A DNA stretch of 64,000 nucleotides from Paenibacillus donghaensis (GTDB lineage: Bacteria; Bacillota; Bacilli; Paenibacillales; Paenibacillaceae). Under the pieces are notes generated by a model, which was not told the DNA's origin, ran no database searches, and saw only the letters and a program-made list of their open reading frames with translations. Shown piece after piece: positions 44,738 through 52,982 of this stretch (positions are counted from its first letter, which is position 1; every line of letters starts with the position of its first letter). The position numbers were made by a program, and so were the translations under genes. The stretch is from assembly GCF_002192415.1 (NCBI RefSeq), contig NZ_CP021780.1, positions 62,001 to 126,000 on the forward strand, read 5' to 3'.

Positions 44738-46575
44738 GTGTGCTGTGAAAGTTGCGTCAGAGATGAGGAAGGCCCCTCGACGGGGATCGAGTCAGGCGAA
44801 CCCGTCAAACAACCCTAAGCTGCTGCAATTAAGAGTTGTGGTAGTGAGCGTCTAGGGAAAAGGTTGCCACAAGCAATCATGTGGGATATGCAAAGATGAA
44901 CGAAAGTGAACTGCCGATGAAGTATCGATAACGTAAAGCTTTGTCAAAACCTGTTGTTCACCACTAGACAGGGATAAGAGCAGAAGTAGACCTGAAGGCT
45001 GACTGCTCGGCAAACGGTATTAAGGCAGCATGAGTGCATATCAGGCTCTGATGTGAAACACAGGAACCTGCATCACGATAGTAAGTGAAAAGACACAAGT
45101 CACAGAAAGACGAGGTCGAAATAGCAAAGCGTGATGCAGGGGCGGAGGTACCCGTAATAGTAATGAAGTTGCTGTAATGGCAATGGAGCGAAGGGGTACC
45201 ATCATTCAGCTCGAAGCAGAGAACAACTGTTGTAACAGGAGGATTCGATGAAAGAGGGCAAGCCATTTGACATTTCAAAGCAAGTTGTTATGACAGCATT
45301 TAAGAGAGTCAAAGCGAATAAGGGAAGCGCAGGGATTGACGGTCTGGACATAAAGGATTTTGAAAAAGACCTCAAAGGAAACTTGTATAAGATCTGGAAC
45401 AGAATGAGTTCCGGAAGTTATTTCCCTCCACCGGTTAAATTGGTCGAGATTCCAAAGAAATCAGGTGGAACAAGAGGACTCGGCATTCCGACAGTCGGGG
45501 ATAGAGTGGCCCAAATGGTAGTTAAAATGTATATAGAGCCGCGAGTAGAGGCTATATTCCATACAGACTCTTATGGATACCGTCCAAACAAGTCAGCTAT
45601 CGATGCAATAGGTCAAGCGAGGAAAAGGTGCTGGAGAAATGATTATGTCTTAGAATTTGACATCAAAGGTCTATTTGACAATATCGATCATGAATTATTA
45701 ATGCGTGCAGTGCGAAAGCACATAAGCGAATCATGGATACTGATGTATATCGAAAGATGGCTCAACGCACCGTTCATAAATTCAGAAGGTCAATGGATTG
45801 AACGCAAAAGCGGAACCCCTCAGGGTGGTGTCATCAGTCCTGTACTTGCGAATCTGTTTATGCATTACGCTTTTGACTTGTGGATGAAACGAACAAATCC
45901 AAATGCACCGTTTGAAAGATATGCAGATGATGCCATTATCCACTGCAGAACGCAAGCAGAAGCAGAAGAGATTCTGGAAAAACTCAAGAAACGACTAGAG
46001 GAATGCAAGCTTGAATTGCATCCAACGAAAACCAAGATTGTATACTGCAAGGATAAGGACAGAGTGAAGGAGTTTCCAGTCACCGATTTTGAGTTTTTGG
46101 GATATACCTTTCGGAGGGTGTTCATAAAAGACAGACTAGGGAGGTTGCAGTTCAACTTCCTACCATCGGTGAGTGTGAAATCAGCCAAAGCATTCAGAGA
46201 CAAGATAAAAGCGATGCGAATTCATAGCTATACCGGTAGTAAAATTGAAATGATCGCTGAAATGCTATCTCCGATGGTCAGAGGTTGGCTTAACTACTTC
46301 ACGAAATTCAATCCATCAGCAGTAAAGTATACCATTGACTGTCTAAATCGCAGATTGGTCAAATGGGCAATGTGTAAATACAAGAGGTTCAGGGGACATC
46401 GCAGTCGAGCGGAAAAATGGCTGAAAGAACTTGCAAAAAGAGAGCCCAATATGTTTCCACATTGGGCTCTCGGAATGAAACCATAACTGGCTGAATGATA
46501 AGAGCCGTATGAATCGAGAGGTTCACGTACGGTTCTGTGAGAGCCTGAAGGTGAAACTCCTTTGGGCTACTCGAC
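44738..46575 (+). mobile_element. Second group II intron nested in domain VI of the first (twintron)
   Basis: 5' end GTGTGCTGTGAAAGTTGCG (GUGYG consensus), 3' end ...GGGCTACTCGAC (AY). Domain V is a canonical 34-mer at 46502-46535 (GAGCCGTATGAATCGAGAGG...). Excision joins ...GTACGGTGGTG to TGAGAGGTCGGG, exactly the class C domain V/VI junction. 1838 bp with an intact ORF. 44738-45247 is ribozyme RNA without coding. Confidence 0.9.
45248..46486 (+). CDS. ltrA: Group II intron reverse transcriptase/maturase (intact)
   Basis: 412 residues. AGGAGG 6 bases ahead of ATG. RT motifs in order: GIDGLDIKDFEKDL, RGLGIPTVGDRVAQMVV, EFDIKGLFDNIDHELL, GTPQGGVISPVLANLFMHYAFD, and the catalytic RYADDAIIHC. 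Maturase domain X (MVRGWLNYFTKFN ... RRLVKWAMCKYKRF). No HNH endonuclease. Clearly a different subclass from the outer intron's protein. May act in splicing its own intron. Confidence 0.92.
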   Translation: MKEGKPFDISKQVVMTAFKRVKANKGSAGIDGLDIKDFEKDLKGNLYKIWNRMSSGSYFPPPVKLVEIPKKSGGTRGLGIPTVGDRVAQMVVKMYIEPRVEAIFHTDSYGYRPNKSAIDAIGQARKRCWRNDYVLEFDIKGLFDNIDHELLMRAVRKHISESWILMYIERWLNAPFINSEGQWIERKSGTPQGGVISPVLANLFMHYAFDLWMKRTNPNAPFERYADDAIIHCRTQAEAEEILEKLKKRLEECKLELHPTKTKIVYCKDKDRVKEFPVTDFEFLGYTFRRVFIKDRLGRLQFNFLPSVSVKSAKAFRDKIKAMRIHSYTGSKIEMIAEMLSPMVRGWLNYFTKFNPSAVKYTIDCLNRRLVKWAMCKYKRFRGHRSRAEKWLKELAKREPNMFPHWALGMKP

Positions 46576-47732
46576 TGAGAGGTCGGGGGCTAGCCGCCAA
46601 TGTTGTCAGGTTAAGCGATTATAAGCCCCGCCTCTTCGTTTTGGTGAACTTATTGGACTTACTCTGTTTTTCTCGCTTAAAGGTTCGCCCGTCGATCACA
46701 GGGACGATATTGCGCTGAAGCTCTTCAAGAAACTGGGCATGGAGGACATCTTTTTTCTCATCGTCCTCCTCCAAGACCATTTCAATCAGGCGGTTCCTCA
46801 GCTTGCCGACCAAGATGTTTTTATTGATGCGATATTCACTGTACTTCAGCGTTTGGGTCCGATTCTTTTCACACATTTCTTCTTCCGCTTCCTGTTCAAA
46901 AATGGACGCGAGGTTGCTTACCAAAACGGTTGCGTAAAAATCCTGCTCGATCAATTGTGGCGTTTCTGCGGAGAAATTCTCAATTTCAAACTTGTACTTA
47001 AGTGTGTCAAACCGCGTTTCAATGCCCCACCTTTTGAAATATAGCGGTTTGCTTTCTTCATAGCTAAGCTCGTTCGCACTGACATTCGTGAGTAACACTT
47101 CGATCTCGCCGGTCGGAAGTTCCACCTTCAGCACTCGGACATGCAGAACCGTTCCTGCAGGGATCGATTTCCCTTGCTTCTTCAATTCCTTTGCGCGCGC
47201 TTTGGTGATCTCGGTGCTCACCACTTCATCGGGTGTCGTTGTGTTCCGAATTTCCTTGTAAAATGAACCCTGAGCACGCATCAAATACGAGATCCCCTTT
47301 TCCTGAAGGTACAGTATGAAATCTGCGGACGGATAGCCGCGGTCAAACAGAATCAAATTGCGGATGGCCGGCTGCTCAAAACTCAGCAACTTCTCCACAT
47401 TTCGTTTGGCCATGTCGCGCTCATTGTCATCATAACGGCTCAGTTCCGTACAGATCACCAATCGATTCTCCACATCGTACAGATACGAAGACAGCGCACG
47501 GGCAACTCGAAATCCGTCCTTGAATGTGCTTGCATAGCCATACACCCTTTGAGTTTCCTTGGTATTCGGCAGTTCCATGACGCTTCCATCCATCGCCAAC
47601 AAGCGTAATCCCTTATACGTTTTGAAGTCGCCATCTTCGTAGAATGCGCAAATCAATTCGTCATTTAGCAGAGTGAAGGCGACGGGGGACAGCTTCTGTC
47701 GAGCCTCGGAAAAAGATTGCTTGGTGTAGCTA

Positions 47733-48952
47733 GTACAGCATCAGTCTTTAAATTGTGGATATAGCCTTTTAAGTTTTATCCGCGCATCTTCCGTAGTGAA
47801 TTGCCAATCTATACCCCTTTGAGAAGCGTTACGAGCAGATTCTCATTCGCTCAGTTCGCCTGCTAATTCTTCCATGGACGGAATTCGTCTTGCTAAACAT
47901 TGGCGCGTCATGACGCTCAGCTCAATTTCAGCAATGTTCAGCCAACTACCATGTTTGGGGGTGTAGTGGATGTCAAGCCGTTTGGCTAGACGTAAAGCCG
48001 TTTCAGGTTCAAACGCTTCGTATAGTGAAGCGATCGAATGGGTGTTCAAATTGTCCATCACCAAACGGATTTTGGGCACACTCGGATAATGAATGTCTAA
48101 AAGTTCTCGAACTTGTTCTGCCCATTCGATTTTCGTGCGCCGAGGACGAACACTAACATGTCTCCAGCCTGCAAGTGCTTCGGTGAAAATAAAGATACTA
48201 CAGGTTCCATGGCGTACGTATTCGGAGTCTTCGCGCAGGGGCTTGGCTGGCTTCATCGGGATCGGTTGTCGAGCGTCATCCAGTAGTTGGAACGGTTTCT
48301 CATCCATACATATTACGGGACATTCGTTGTCGTAGGGCAAGTGATAGACCTCTAATACATCTTCCATCGCAGCCACAAACGCTGCATTTTGCTTCGGTGG
48401 AATGCACCAACACTTACGAAGATGGGGTTTGAGTTCGTTTTTTTAAAATGCGGTCCACCGTGTCGTACGAAATGCTGTCAATGTAACCCAGTTCAACGGT
48501 CTTGTCTGCTAAAAGTCGAAGTGTCCACCGACTTCTTCCAGCGGGCGGAGTGCTACAACTGAGCGCGATGATTTTCGCCTCCAGTTCGCCGGTAACCTTT
48601 GGAGGATTAGGCGGTGTCAGTCTTTTTTTTCGTTCGACCGCAGCCTGTAATCCCTTTTCCGAAAAGGTCTTACGGACCAGATATACCGTGTTGGTGTGGA
48701 TGTGTAATTGCTCCGCAATGGTCATGTCCGAAAGCTTGCCGCCCACCCGGTTCTCGTCTGCCCACAACAGAATCTGTGCTCGCCGGAGTGAGCGTGCGGC
48801 CACTTTCCCTTTCGAGCACACCCCTTGTAATTCTTTCTGTTGATCCGGGCCCAAACGAACGGTGTATTCACGTTTTTTCATAGTCGATACCTCTTTTTTC
48901 TCGACTATATCACATCCACCATAAATAGACTATTTTAAATCTGATGCTGTAC
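47733..48952 (-). mobile_element. IS630-family element inside the IS4 transposase gene
   Basis: Inverted ends GTACAGCATCAG / CTGATGCTGTAC, flanked by TA on both sides (47731-47732, 48953-48954). The restored target is CTAG, the preferred IS630 site. 1220 bp. Confidence 0.9.
47741..48881 (-). pseudogene. IS630-family transposase with frameshift and premature stop
   Basis: Part 1 (48881-48414) has the HTH domain (RSLRRAQILLWADE ... MTIAEQLHIHTNTVYLVRKTF). At an A7 run (about 48440) the frame must change to continue [20 protein letters not shown] ... with the DDE domain: [49 protein letters not shown] at about 47843 replaces a likely Trp (GELSE-stop-ESARNASQRGIDWQF); the true end is TGA at 47741 within the terminal repeat. 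Slippage on A7 is possible, the TGA is probably damage. Confidence 0.82.
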
Positions 48953-49444
48953 TAGTAGTTTTCGCCGAGTCCGGCATAAACATTTCTCGGAACTCATCCA
49001 GTTCCAATTGTGTGGATTTCCTCACCATTCGAATCAGCAGGCAGAGCAGCGGGAAGAAGCCGATCTTTCGGTTTCTCGTAAAATCTTTCTCGCTTTTTCT
49101 GGATTTCTTTTTGAGTTCGTCTCCTTTCATCGTCGTGTCCAATCGTTGTAGAATGTTCTTTCCGTTTTTTTCATGCGCTTTCATCCGTTTCTACCATTCA
49201 CCTCTACTATACCAAAATCTACTAACCTGACAACATTGGGCTAGCCGCCCCCTCCTACTCGATTGGTTTAGGTTAAGTCGTCGTAACACCCTATGTGGCG
49301 GCTAGATTGTTAGCATTAGTGGCTTGGTTCATTAAATACTAGCTTATTTTTCTATTTAATTTACAATTGCAGGTTACTAAAAGGGAATTAATGTTATATA
49401 ATTGGAATTATATACATATATGTCTGAGAAGAAAGGTGAGTGTT

Positions 49445-50014
49445 ATGAACAAGCATGACAATACTTGTATCCGTCATATATCTCCTAGATTTCTCTTGCT
49501 GGATTATGTTACCCAAAGGGAGGTTTTTTCTTACTACACACGTATGAATTTTAATCTTGTGTTATCTTTGCTTCATGATGACTCCGCCGTTGAGGATGTC
49601 TTGCAAGAAGCTTTTTTAAAGCTTATTCGGAACACGCCTATGGATCTAAAGGATCATTGCCGAGGAGCCTGGATTAAAAAGACTACCAGAAATACTGCAT
49701 TAAATTTTATAAGAAAAGCCAAAAAAGAACGCTCGTATATTGATATTGATAGTATGTATGCAAGAGACTTTATCATTTCACCCTATGATCTTGTTGAAAA
49801 AGAAGTTGAAGTACGTATTCTAAAAGAAAATATTAATCTTTATTTAGAAGAGCTAAAGCCACAGCAACGTAACATAATTCAACAAAGATGGCAGCAGGAA
49901 TATTCCTATCAAGAGATCGCTAACAAGATGAGTATCTCAGAAGAAGTTACCCAGCAGAGATTGTATCGTGCCCGAGTTAACTTGAGAAAGAAAATGAAAT
50001 GGTGGTTGAATTAA
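49445..50014 (+). CDS. ECF-type RNA polymerase sigma factor of the AT-rich island
   Basis: 189 residues. Region 2: YYTRMNFNLVLSLLHDDSAVEDVLQEAFLKLIRN; region 4: LKPQQRNIIQQRWQQEYSYQEIANKMSISEEVTQQRLYRARVNLRKK. ATG 49445 with GAAAGGTGAG upstream. No anti-sigma gene adjoins. First gene in the AT-rich block and transcribed toward the peptide genes, so it likely controls them. Codon use (many AAA, ATT, TTA) differs from the host genes before 42.8 kb. Confidence 0.85.
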   Translation: MNKHDNTCIRHISPRFLLLDYVTQREVFSYYTRMNFNLVLSLLHDDSAVEDVLQEAFLKLIRNTPMDLKDHCRGAWIKKTTRNTALNFIRKAKKERSYIDIDSMYARDFIISPYDLVEKEVEVRILKENINLYLEELKPQQRNIIQQRWQQEYSYQEIANKMSISEEVTQQRLYRARVNLRKKMKWWLN

Positions 50015-50283
50015 TCTATATTAGAGCGTGTCCTCAAACTATAAATAATTCCTAAATCATTGTAAATGACGATCAATAGGATTAAATAAAAGGTATTCTC
50101 CCCCGAACGAAAACGACAGATTGGACGAATCGGTAATGACAATCAATTAATATTGATTGCGATGTTACAGGTAGCCCTGAGAAATTTAAATAAACAAAAT
50201 TCAACTCCCTTTGCGGTTTGGAAATTCAGGGTAAAAATACAATAAAAGATTTTTTCTCTTTTTTTCGTAAGGAAATGTATGCA
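50015..50283. other. AT-rich non-coding stretch before the peptide genes
   Basis: No gene recognised. 50027-50050 (AGAGCGTGTCCTCAAACTATAA) looks like an IS terminal remnant. An open stretch at 50109-50246 has no ribosome site. T-rich run at 50250-50265 precedes the small ORF and may be part of a promoter. Confidence 0.35.
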
Positions 50284-50394
50284 ATGAGTGTCTATATTAA
50301 TAGAGTCAACTATTTAAAAGATTATGCTGTGGTATTACTTCTGTATTCTTTTCTTAGTGAGTTTCAATGGCATTATTATGCCGATAAGCACTAA
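50284..50394 (+). CDS. 36-residue ORF of unknown role ahead of the Cys-rich peptide
   Basis: MSVYINRVNYLKDYAVVLLL continuing to WHYYADKH. One hydrophobic stretch that could cross the membrane. TAAGGAA about 11 bases ahead; an in-frame ATG at 50275 is the alternative. Ends 42 bases ahead of the Cys-rich peptide. Could be a small immunity or leader peptide, or not translated. Confidence 0.35.
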   Translation: MSVYINRVNYLKDYAVVLLLYSFLSEFQWHYYADKH

Positions 50395-50436
50395 GAATTG
50401 AATAAATCATTCTCAAATAAGAAAGGAGGAGAAATC

Positions 50437-50631
50437 ATGGCGCAATGTCCTGCAGGTTACTGGGGAGCTGGCAATGCATTCGGAACAGAGTATTGTGACG
50501 GAAACTGGTGCAATCCGGTTTGGCCTTTTAGCGGAAACGCTTACGTAAGACATGTTTATTTACATTGTGAAAATAGCGCTGGTCAAACGACAGATGTTTA
50601 TTCACATACTGAAAAGCTTAGTTGCTGCTAA
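50437..50631 (+). CDS. Cys/Trp-rich 64-residue peptide, candidate bacteriocin/RiPP precursor
   Basis: Excellent ribosome site AAAGGAGG before ATG. Begins MAQCPAGYWGAGNAFGTEYC, continues DGNWCNPVWPFSGNAY, ends HTEKLSCC. Six Cys (positions 4, 20, 25, 43, 63, 64), three Trp, many Gly/Asn/Tyr. No Sec signal peptide and no double-Gly leader are visible, so export would need a dedicated transporter or the whole peptide is the substrate. Followed by a decayed second copy, a hairpin, then genes for two thioredoxin-like proteins, three ABC-transporter polypeptides and a cysteine desulfurase. Family not recognised; antibacterial function is inference. Confidence 0.7.
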   Translation: MAQCPAGYWGAGNAFGTEYCDGNWCNPVWPFSGNAYVRHVYLHCENSAGQTTDVYSHTEKLSCC

Positions 50632-50655
50632 AGTTTGTTTAAATTCTGTAATATC

Positions 50656-50823
50656 CAATTGGTGAAGTATACGAAACCAGATTATTGCGAAGGAGAATAG
50701 TGCAATCCAATCTGGCTATGGTGTGGAAATTCTCAATTTCAACGTATTTATTTGGTTTTTGTAAATAGTGTTGGTAATAGGGAAGTAATTCACTTTCATA
50801 CAGAAAATGTTAAGTCTTGCTGA
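50656..50823 (+). pseudogene. Decayed second copy of the Cys-rich peptide
   Basis: Reads ...YTKPDYCEGE-stop-CNPIWLWCGNSQFQRIYLVF ... REVIHFHTENVKSC, aligning with TEYCDGNWCNPVWPFSGNAYVRHVYL ... DVYSHTEKLSCC. The Trp before CNP has become TAG, and no start or ribosome site remains. Shows that the peptide belonged to a tandem pair. Confidence 0.75.
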
Positions 50824-50854
50824 TATGCTTATTTTAAATCCATTTTTTAAAAAT

Positions 50855-50910
50855 AAGGATATAATAACCGAAAATAACTAATAGGTTATTATATCCTTAC
50901 TAATTTTTGT
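50855..50910 (+). terminator. Hairpin between the peptide and the maturation/export genes
   Basis: Perfect 15-bp stem AAGGATATAATAACC (50855-50869) / GGTTATTATATCCTT (50884-50898), followed after ACTAA by TTTTT. Probably a partial terminator that keeps downstream expression lower than that of the peptide. Confidence 0.65.
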
Positions 50911-50920
50911 GAGGTGTAAA

Positions 50921-51382
50921 ATGGACATTTTACAGTCAACCAAAACTCATCATAGGTTTCTTAAAAAGGCAACGAGGAACATTTCACAAGTAGGAGATTA
51001 TTTTCCGAATTTTTTAATTCAAGAAGGAAAATATATTCAAGAGTTAATTTCTGATCACTTAATCATAGTTGCTTTATCAACAACTTGCTATCCATGTAAA
51101 AATGCAATGCAAGTGTTATTGGACTTTTTATCTGAAAATTATAATGCGAATTTAGTTATATTATTTAGTGCAGACTCCAATGAAGATTTCGAGCATATAA
51201 GTGAACTAATTGGTGATAAAGCTAAGTTGTTTCGTATGGAGATAACAAAATTAATGTCTTACTTTCAAGGAGTTCCCTGGGGGATTACCTTAAACATTAA
51301 AGGGCAAATACTAAGTTCATATCCTTTTGATAACCGATATTGGTTTGATAAGATTATTATTCCAGTTATAAAAATCATTTGA
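50921..51382 (+). CDS. Thioredoxin-fold protein with CYPC motif
   Basis: 153 residues. CxxC in LIIVALSTTCYPCKNAMQVLLDF, cis-Pro loop FQGVPWGITLNIKGQILSSYPF, as in TlpA/redoxin-like proteins. No signal peptide or membrane anchor, so cytosolic unless exported otherwise. GAGGTG ahead of ATG. First gene behind the hairpin, 26 bases before the second thioredoxin-like gene. Likely forms, reduces or isomerises disulfides, or carries sulfur, for the peptide. Confidence 0.7.
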   Translation: MDILQSTKTHHRFLKKATRNISQVGDYFPNFLIQEGKYIQELISDHLIIVALSTTCYPCKNAMQVLLDFLSENYNANLVILFSADSNEDFEHISELIGDKAKLFRMEITKLMSYFQGVPWGITLNIKGQILSSYPFDNRYWFDKIIIPVIKII

Positions 51383-51408
51383 ATTTATTTTTATAAAGAG
51401 GTGAATAA

Positions 51409-51867
51409 ATGAAAAGCTTGGATGAAATATTCGGAAATAAAAGTAGCGATCAAAATAATATAAGACCTCTTTCTATTGGCGAGAATTTTCCTGTTAATGG
51501 TAATATTTCGAACGAGGGGACACATTATCTATTTTGTTTTTTATCTCTCTACTGCTTCGACTGTGTAGAACTTCTAACACATCTTGCTGAAATAAACAAG
51601 CGATTTTACGGAGAGGTAACTTTATATACTGATGCAACATTGGAAGAGAATTTAGAAATTAAAGATCATTTTGATTATGAGTTCATGGTACTTTCATATA
51701 CGAAAGAAGAACTTGCTTCGTTATATCATGTTTATTTAACTCCCTATGTTTTTATACTGGACTCTAAGTTCAGTATTATTAAGGCGTGCAATATCAAGGA
51801 CGCTAATGATCTGCTTGATGTGCTCGAATTAGAAGGACTCGTGCTTTCTGAAAAAAAAACAAGTTAA
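51409..51867 (+). CDS. Thioredoxin-fold protein with CFDC motif
   Basis: 152 residues. HYLFCFLSLYCFDCVELLTHL has the CxxC, LYHVYLTPYVFILDSKFSI the cis-Pro segment. Distant paralog of the preceding protein with a different N terminus. AAAGAGGTG ahead of ATG. Same operon. No signal peptide. Confidence 0.68.
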   Translation: MKSLDEIFGNKSSDQNNIRPLSIGENFPVNGNISNEGTHYLFCFLSLYCFDCVELLTHLAEINKRFYGEVTLYTDATLEENLEIKDHFDYEFMVLSYTKEELASLYHVYLTPYVFILDSKFSIIKACNIKDANDLLDVLELEGLVLSEKKTS

Positions 51868-51877
51868 GAGGTTGTCT

Positions 51878-52276
51878 ATGATAGGGAGAAAAGTGGAAGG
51901 TTTTATATTAGTCGCTCGAAAAGTTTCGTTCGATTATGAGGAAAAAAATCATTCAATTGATAAAATTCTGAATGCCGTCTCCGTTGATGATATTCCTTCC
52001 ATATTGGTGGTGGACATCTGGGGGAAATTAAAGTTTGAAAAATGCGAACAAGTAGAGAGCTGGATTGAAATACAGAATCCGGGAGGAGACAACGTACTGC
52101 ATACAGGACAACTGAAGATGTCCAATGTTAGAGATGAGGGAATGCATGCCGGAATTGACTTCTCGACAAGTGTTCGCTTTTTAATAAATGCTCAAGGTAA
52201 TTATTATTTTAATCTCTTTGCACAAAATGAACTGCTGTACAGTTATCCTTTATTCGTTACGATTACTAAAACATGA
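51878..52276 (+). CDS. Island protein of unknown function, beta-sandwich-like
   Basis: 132 residues. Begins MIGRKVEGFILVARKVSFDY, contains SIDKILNAVSVDDIPSILVV and closes SVRFLINAQGNYYFNLFAQN ... YPLFVTI. The spacing resembles the Ig-like DUF6941-type proteins, but this is a weak hint. AAGAGG 6 bases ahead of ATG 51878. Lies between the thioredoxin-like genes and the ABC genes, so part of the same transcript. Confidence 0.55.
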   Translation: MIGRKVEGFILVARKVSFDYEEKNHSIDKILNAVSVDDIPSILVVDIWGKLKFEKCEQVESWIEIQNPGGDNVLHTGQLKMSNVRDEGMHAGIDFSTSVRFLINAQGNYYFNLFAQNELLYSYPLFVTITKT

Positions 52277-52295
52277 TCTTTGAATGGAGAAAACC

Positions 52296-52982
52296 ATGTT
52301 AAAAGTCAAACAAGTAACTAAGGCCTTTGGAAACAAGGATGTCGCAACTCTTGCGCTCGCAGGAGTAAACTTAGAAATATACGATGGGGAATTGTTGAGC
52401 ATTATGGGACCTTCAGGATGCGGCAAGTCTACACTGCTTAATGTCATGTCGGGAATAGAGGCAGCGGATAGCGGAGAAGTGTGGCTGGATGATGTGCCTT
52501 TACATAAGTTGAATGATAAAAAACTATCCGATCTTAGATTGGAACAAATGGGTTTTGTTTTCCAACAATATCATCTGATTCCGGTTCTGAGTGCCATAGA
52601 CAATGTCGCTTTGCCTTTAATTGCAAAGGGGATGGTGGAGGTCGCGGCTCATAAGGCCGCAATGGAGGCACTTGAATTGGTGGGCTTGTCAGACAAGCAA
52701 CTTAATATGCCAGCTCAATTGTCGGGCGGGCAAGCACAACGTGTAGCGATTGCTCGTGCAATCGCAGGAAATGCTAAAATAGTCTGGGCAGATGAGCCGA
52801 CGGGCGCTCTGGACAGCGGCAATTCTAAACAAATCATGGACTTGTTCAGAGAGTTGAATTCCAATCGACGGACCACATTCGTCATTGTTACGCATGATCG
52901 CCAAATTGCCTCTCGTACAGATCGAACCGTGTATATGAAGAACGGGATCATATTAAAAGAGGCGGGGGACAGTGATGATTAA
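52296..52982 (+). CDS. ABC transporter ATPase (MacB/LolD type)
   Basis: 228 residues. Walker A SIMGPSGCGKSTLLNVMSGI, Q-loop VFQQYHLIP, signature LSGGQAQRVAIARAI, Walker B IVWADEPTGALDSGNS. Partner of the next gene, whose start lies inside its end. ATG 52296 has GGAG upstream. This type drives mechanotransmission permeases in peptide export or immunity. Confidence 0.88.
   Translation: MLKVKQVTKAFGNKDVATLALAGVNLEIYDGELLSIMGPSGCGKSTLLNVMSGIEAADSGEVWLDDVPLHKLNDKKLSDLRLEQMGFVFQQYHLIPVLSAIDNVALPLIAKGMVEVAAHKAAMEALELVGLSDKQLNMPAQLSGGQAQRVAIARAIAGNAKIVWADEPTGALDSGNSKQIMDLFRELNSNRRTTFVIVTHDRQIASRTDRTVYMKNGIILKEAGDSDD

Larger units (their letters stand above)
46619..49184 (-). pseudogene. IS4-family transposase, split by IS630-type element
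   Basis: N-terminal part MKAHEKNGKNILQRLDTTMK ... REMFMPDSAKTTS at 49184-48955. C-terminal part from 47730: YTKQSFSEARQKLSPVAFTL ... . Joining across the IS630 element gives AKTTSYTKQSF in frame, so the gene was intact before insertion. DDE residues: LLAMDGSVM, LILFDRGYPS, and YFKRWGIETRFDTLK with the Y-R-E-K signature. Confidence 0.88.
46599..49237 (-). mobile_element. IS4-family element in domain VI of the group IIC intron
   Basis: Terminal repeats AATGTTGTCAGGTTA and TAACCTGACAACATT. Flanked by a perfect 12-bp target duplication GGGCTAGCCGCC at 46587-46598 and 49238-49249, typical of IS4/IS231-type transposition. About 1.42 kb without the inserted IS630 element. Confidence 0.92.
42889..49263 (+). 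mobile_element. Group IIC intron (class C), interrupted by a second intron and an IS
   Basis: 5' end GTGGCGCCCAGC, followed by the class C domain I pattern (TTTAGGG, AAGTCCCGAA, GTGAAGGCAGTAGTAG, AAGGGTGTC) much like the Oceanobacillus iheyensis intron. Domain V at 44703-44737 reads GAACCGCCGTATACCGAACG and on, as in that intron. Domain VI is split: TGAGAGGTCGGGGG at 46576, and CCCTCCTACTCGAT at 49250-49263 forms the 3' end. Removing 44738-46575 and 46599-49249 restores a continuous 1.89-kb intron. The first bases GTGGC differ from the usual GTGYG. The non-coding part 42889-43442 is ribozyme domain I-IV. Confidence 0.92.

Noticed and set aside
49367..49444. N-terminal extension of the island sigma factor
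   Set aside because: The 26 extra codons have no ribosome site, while ATG 49445 has one and gives a normal sigma length.
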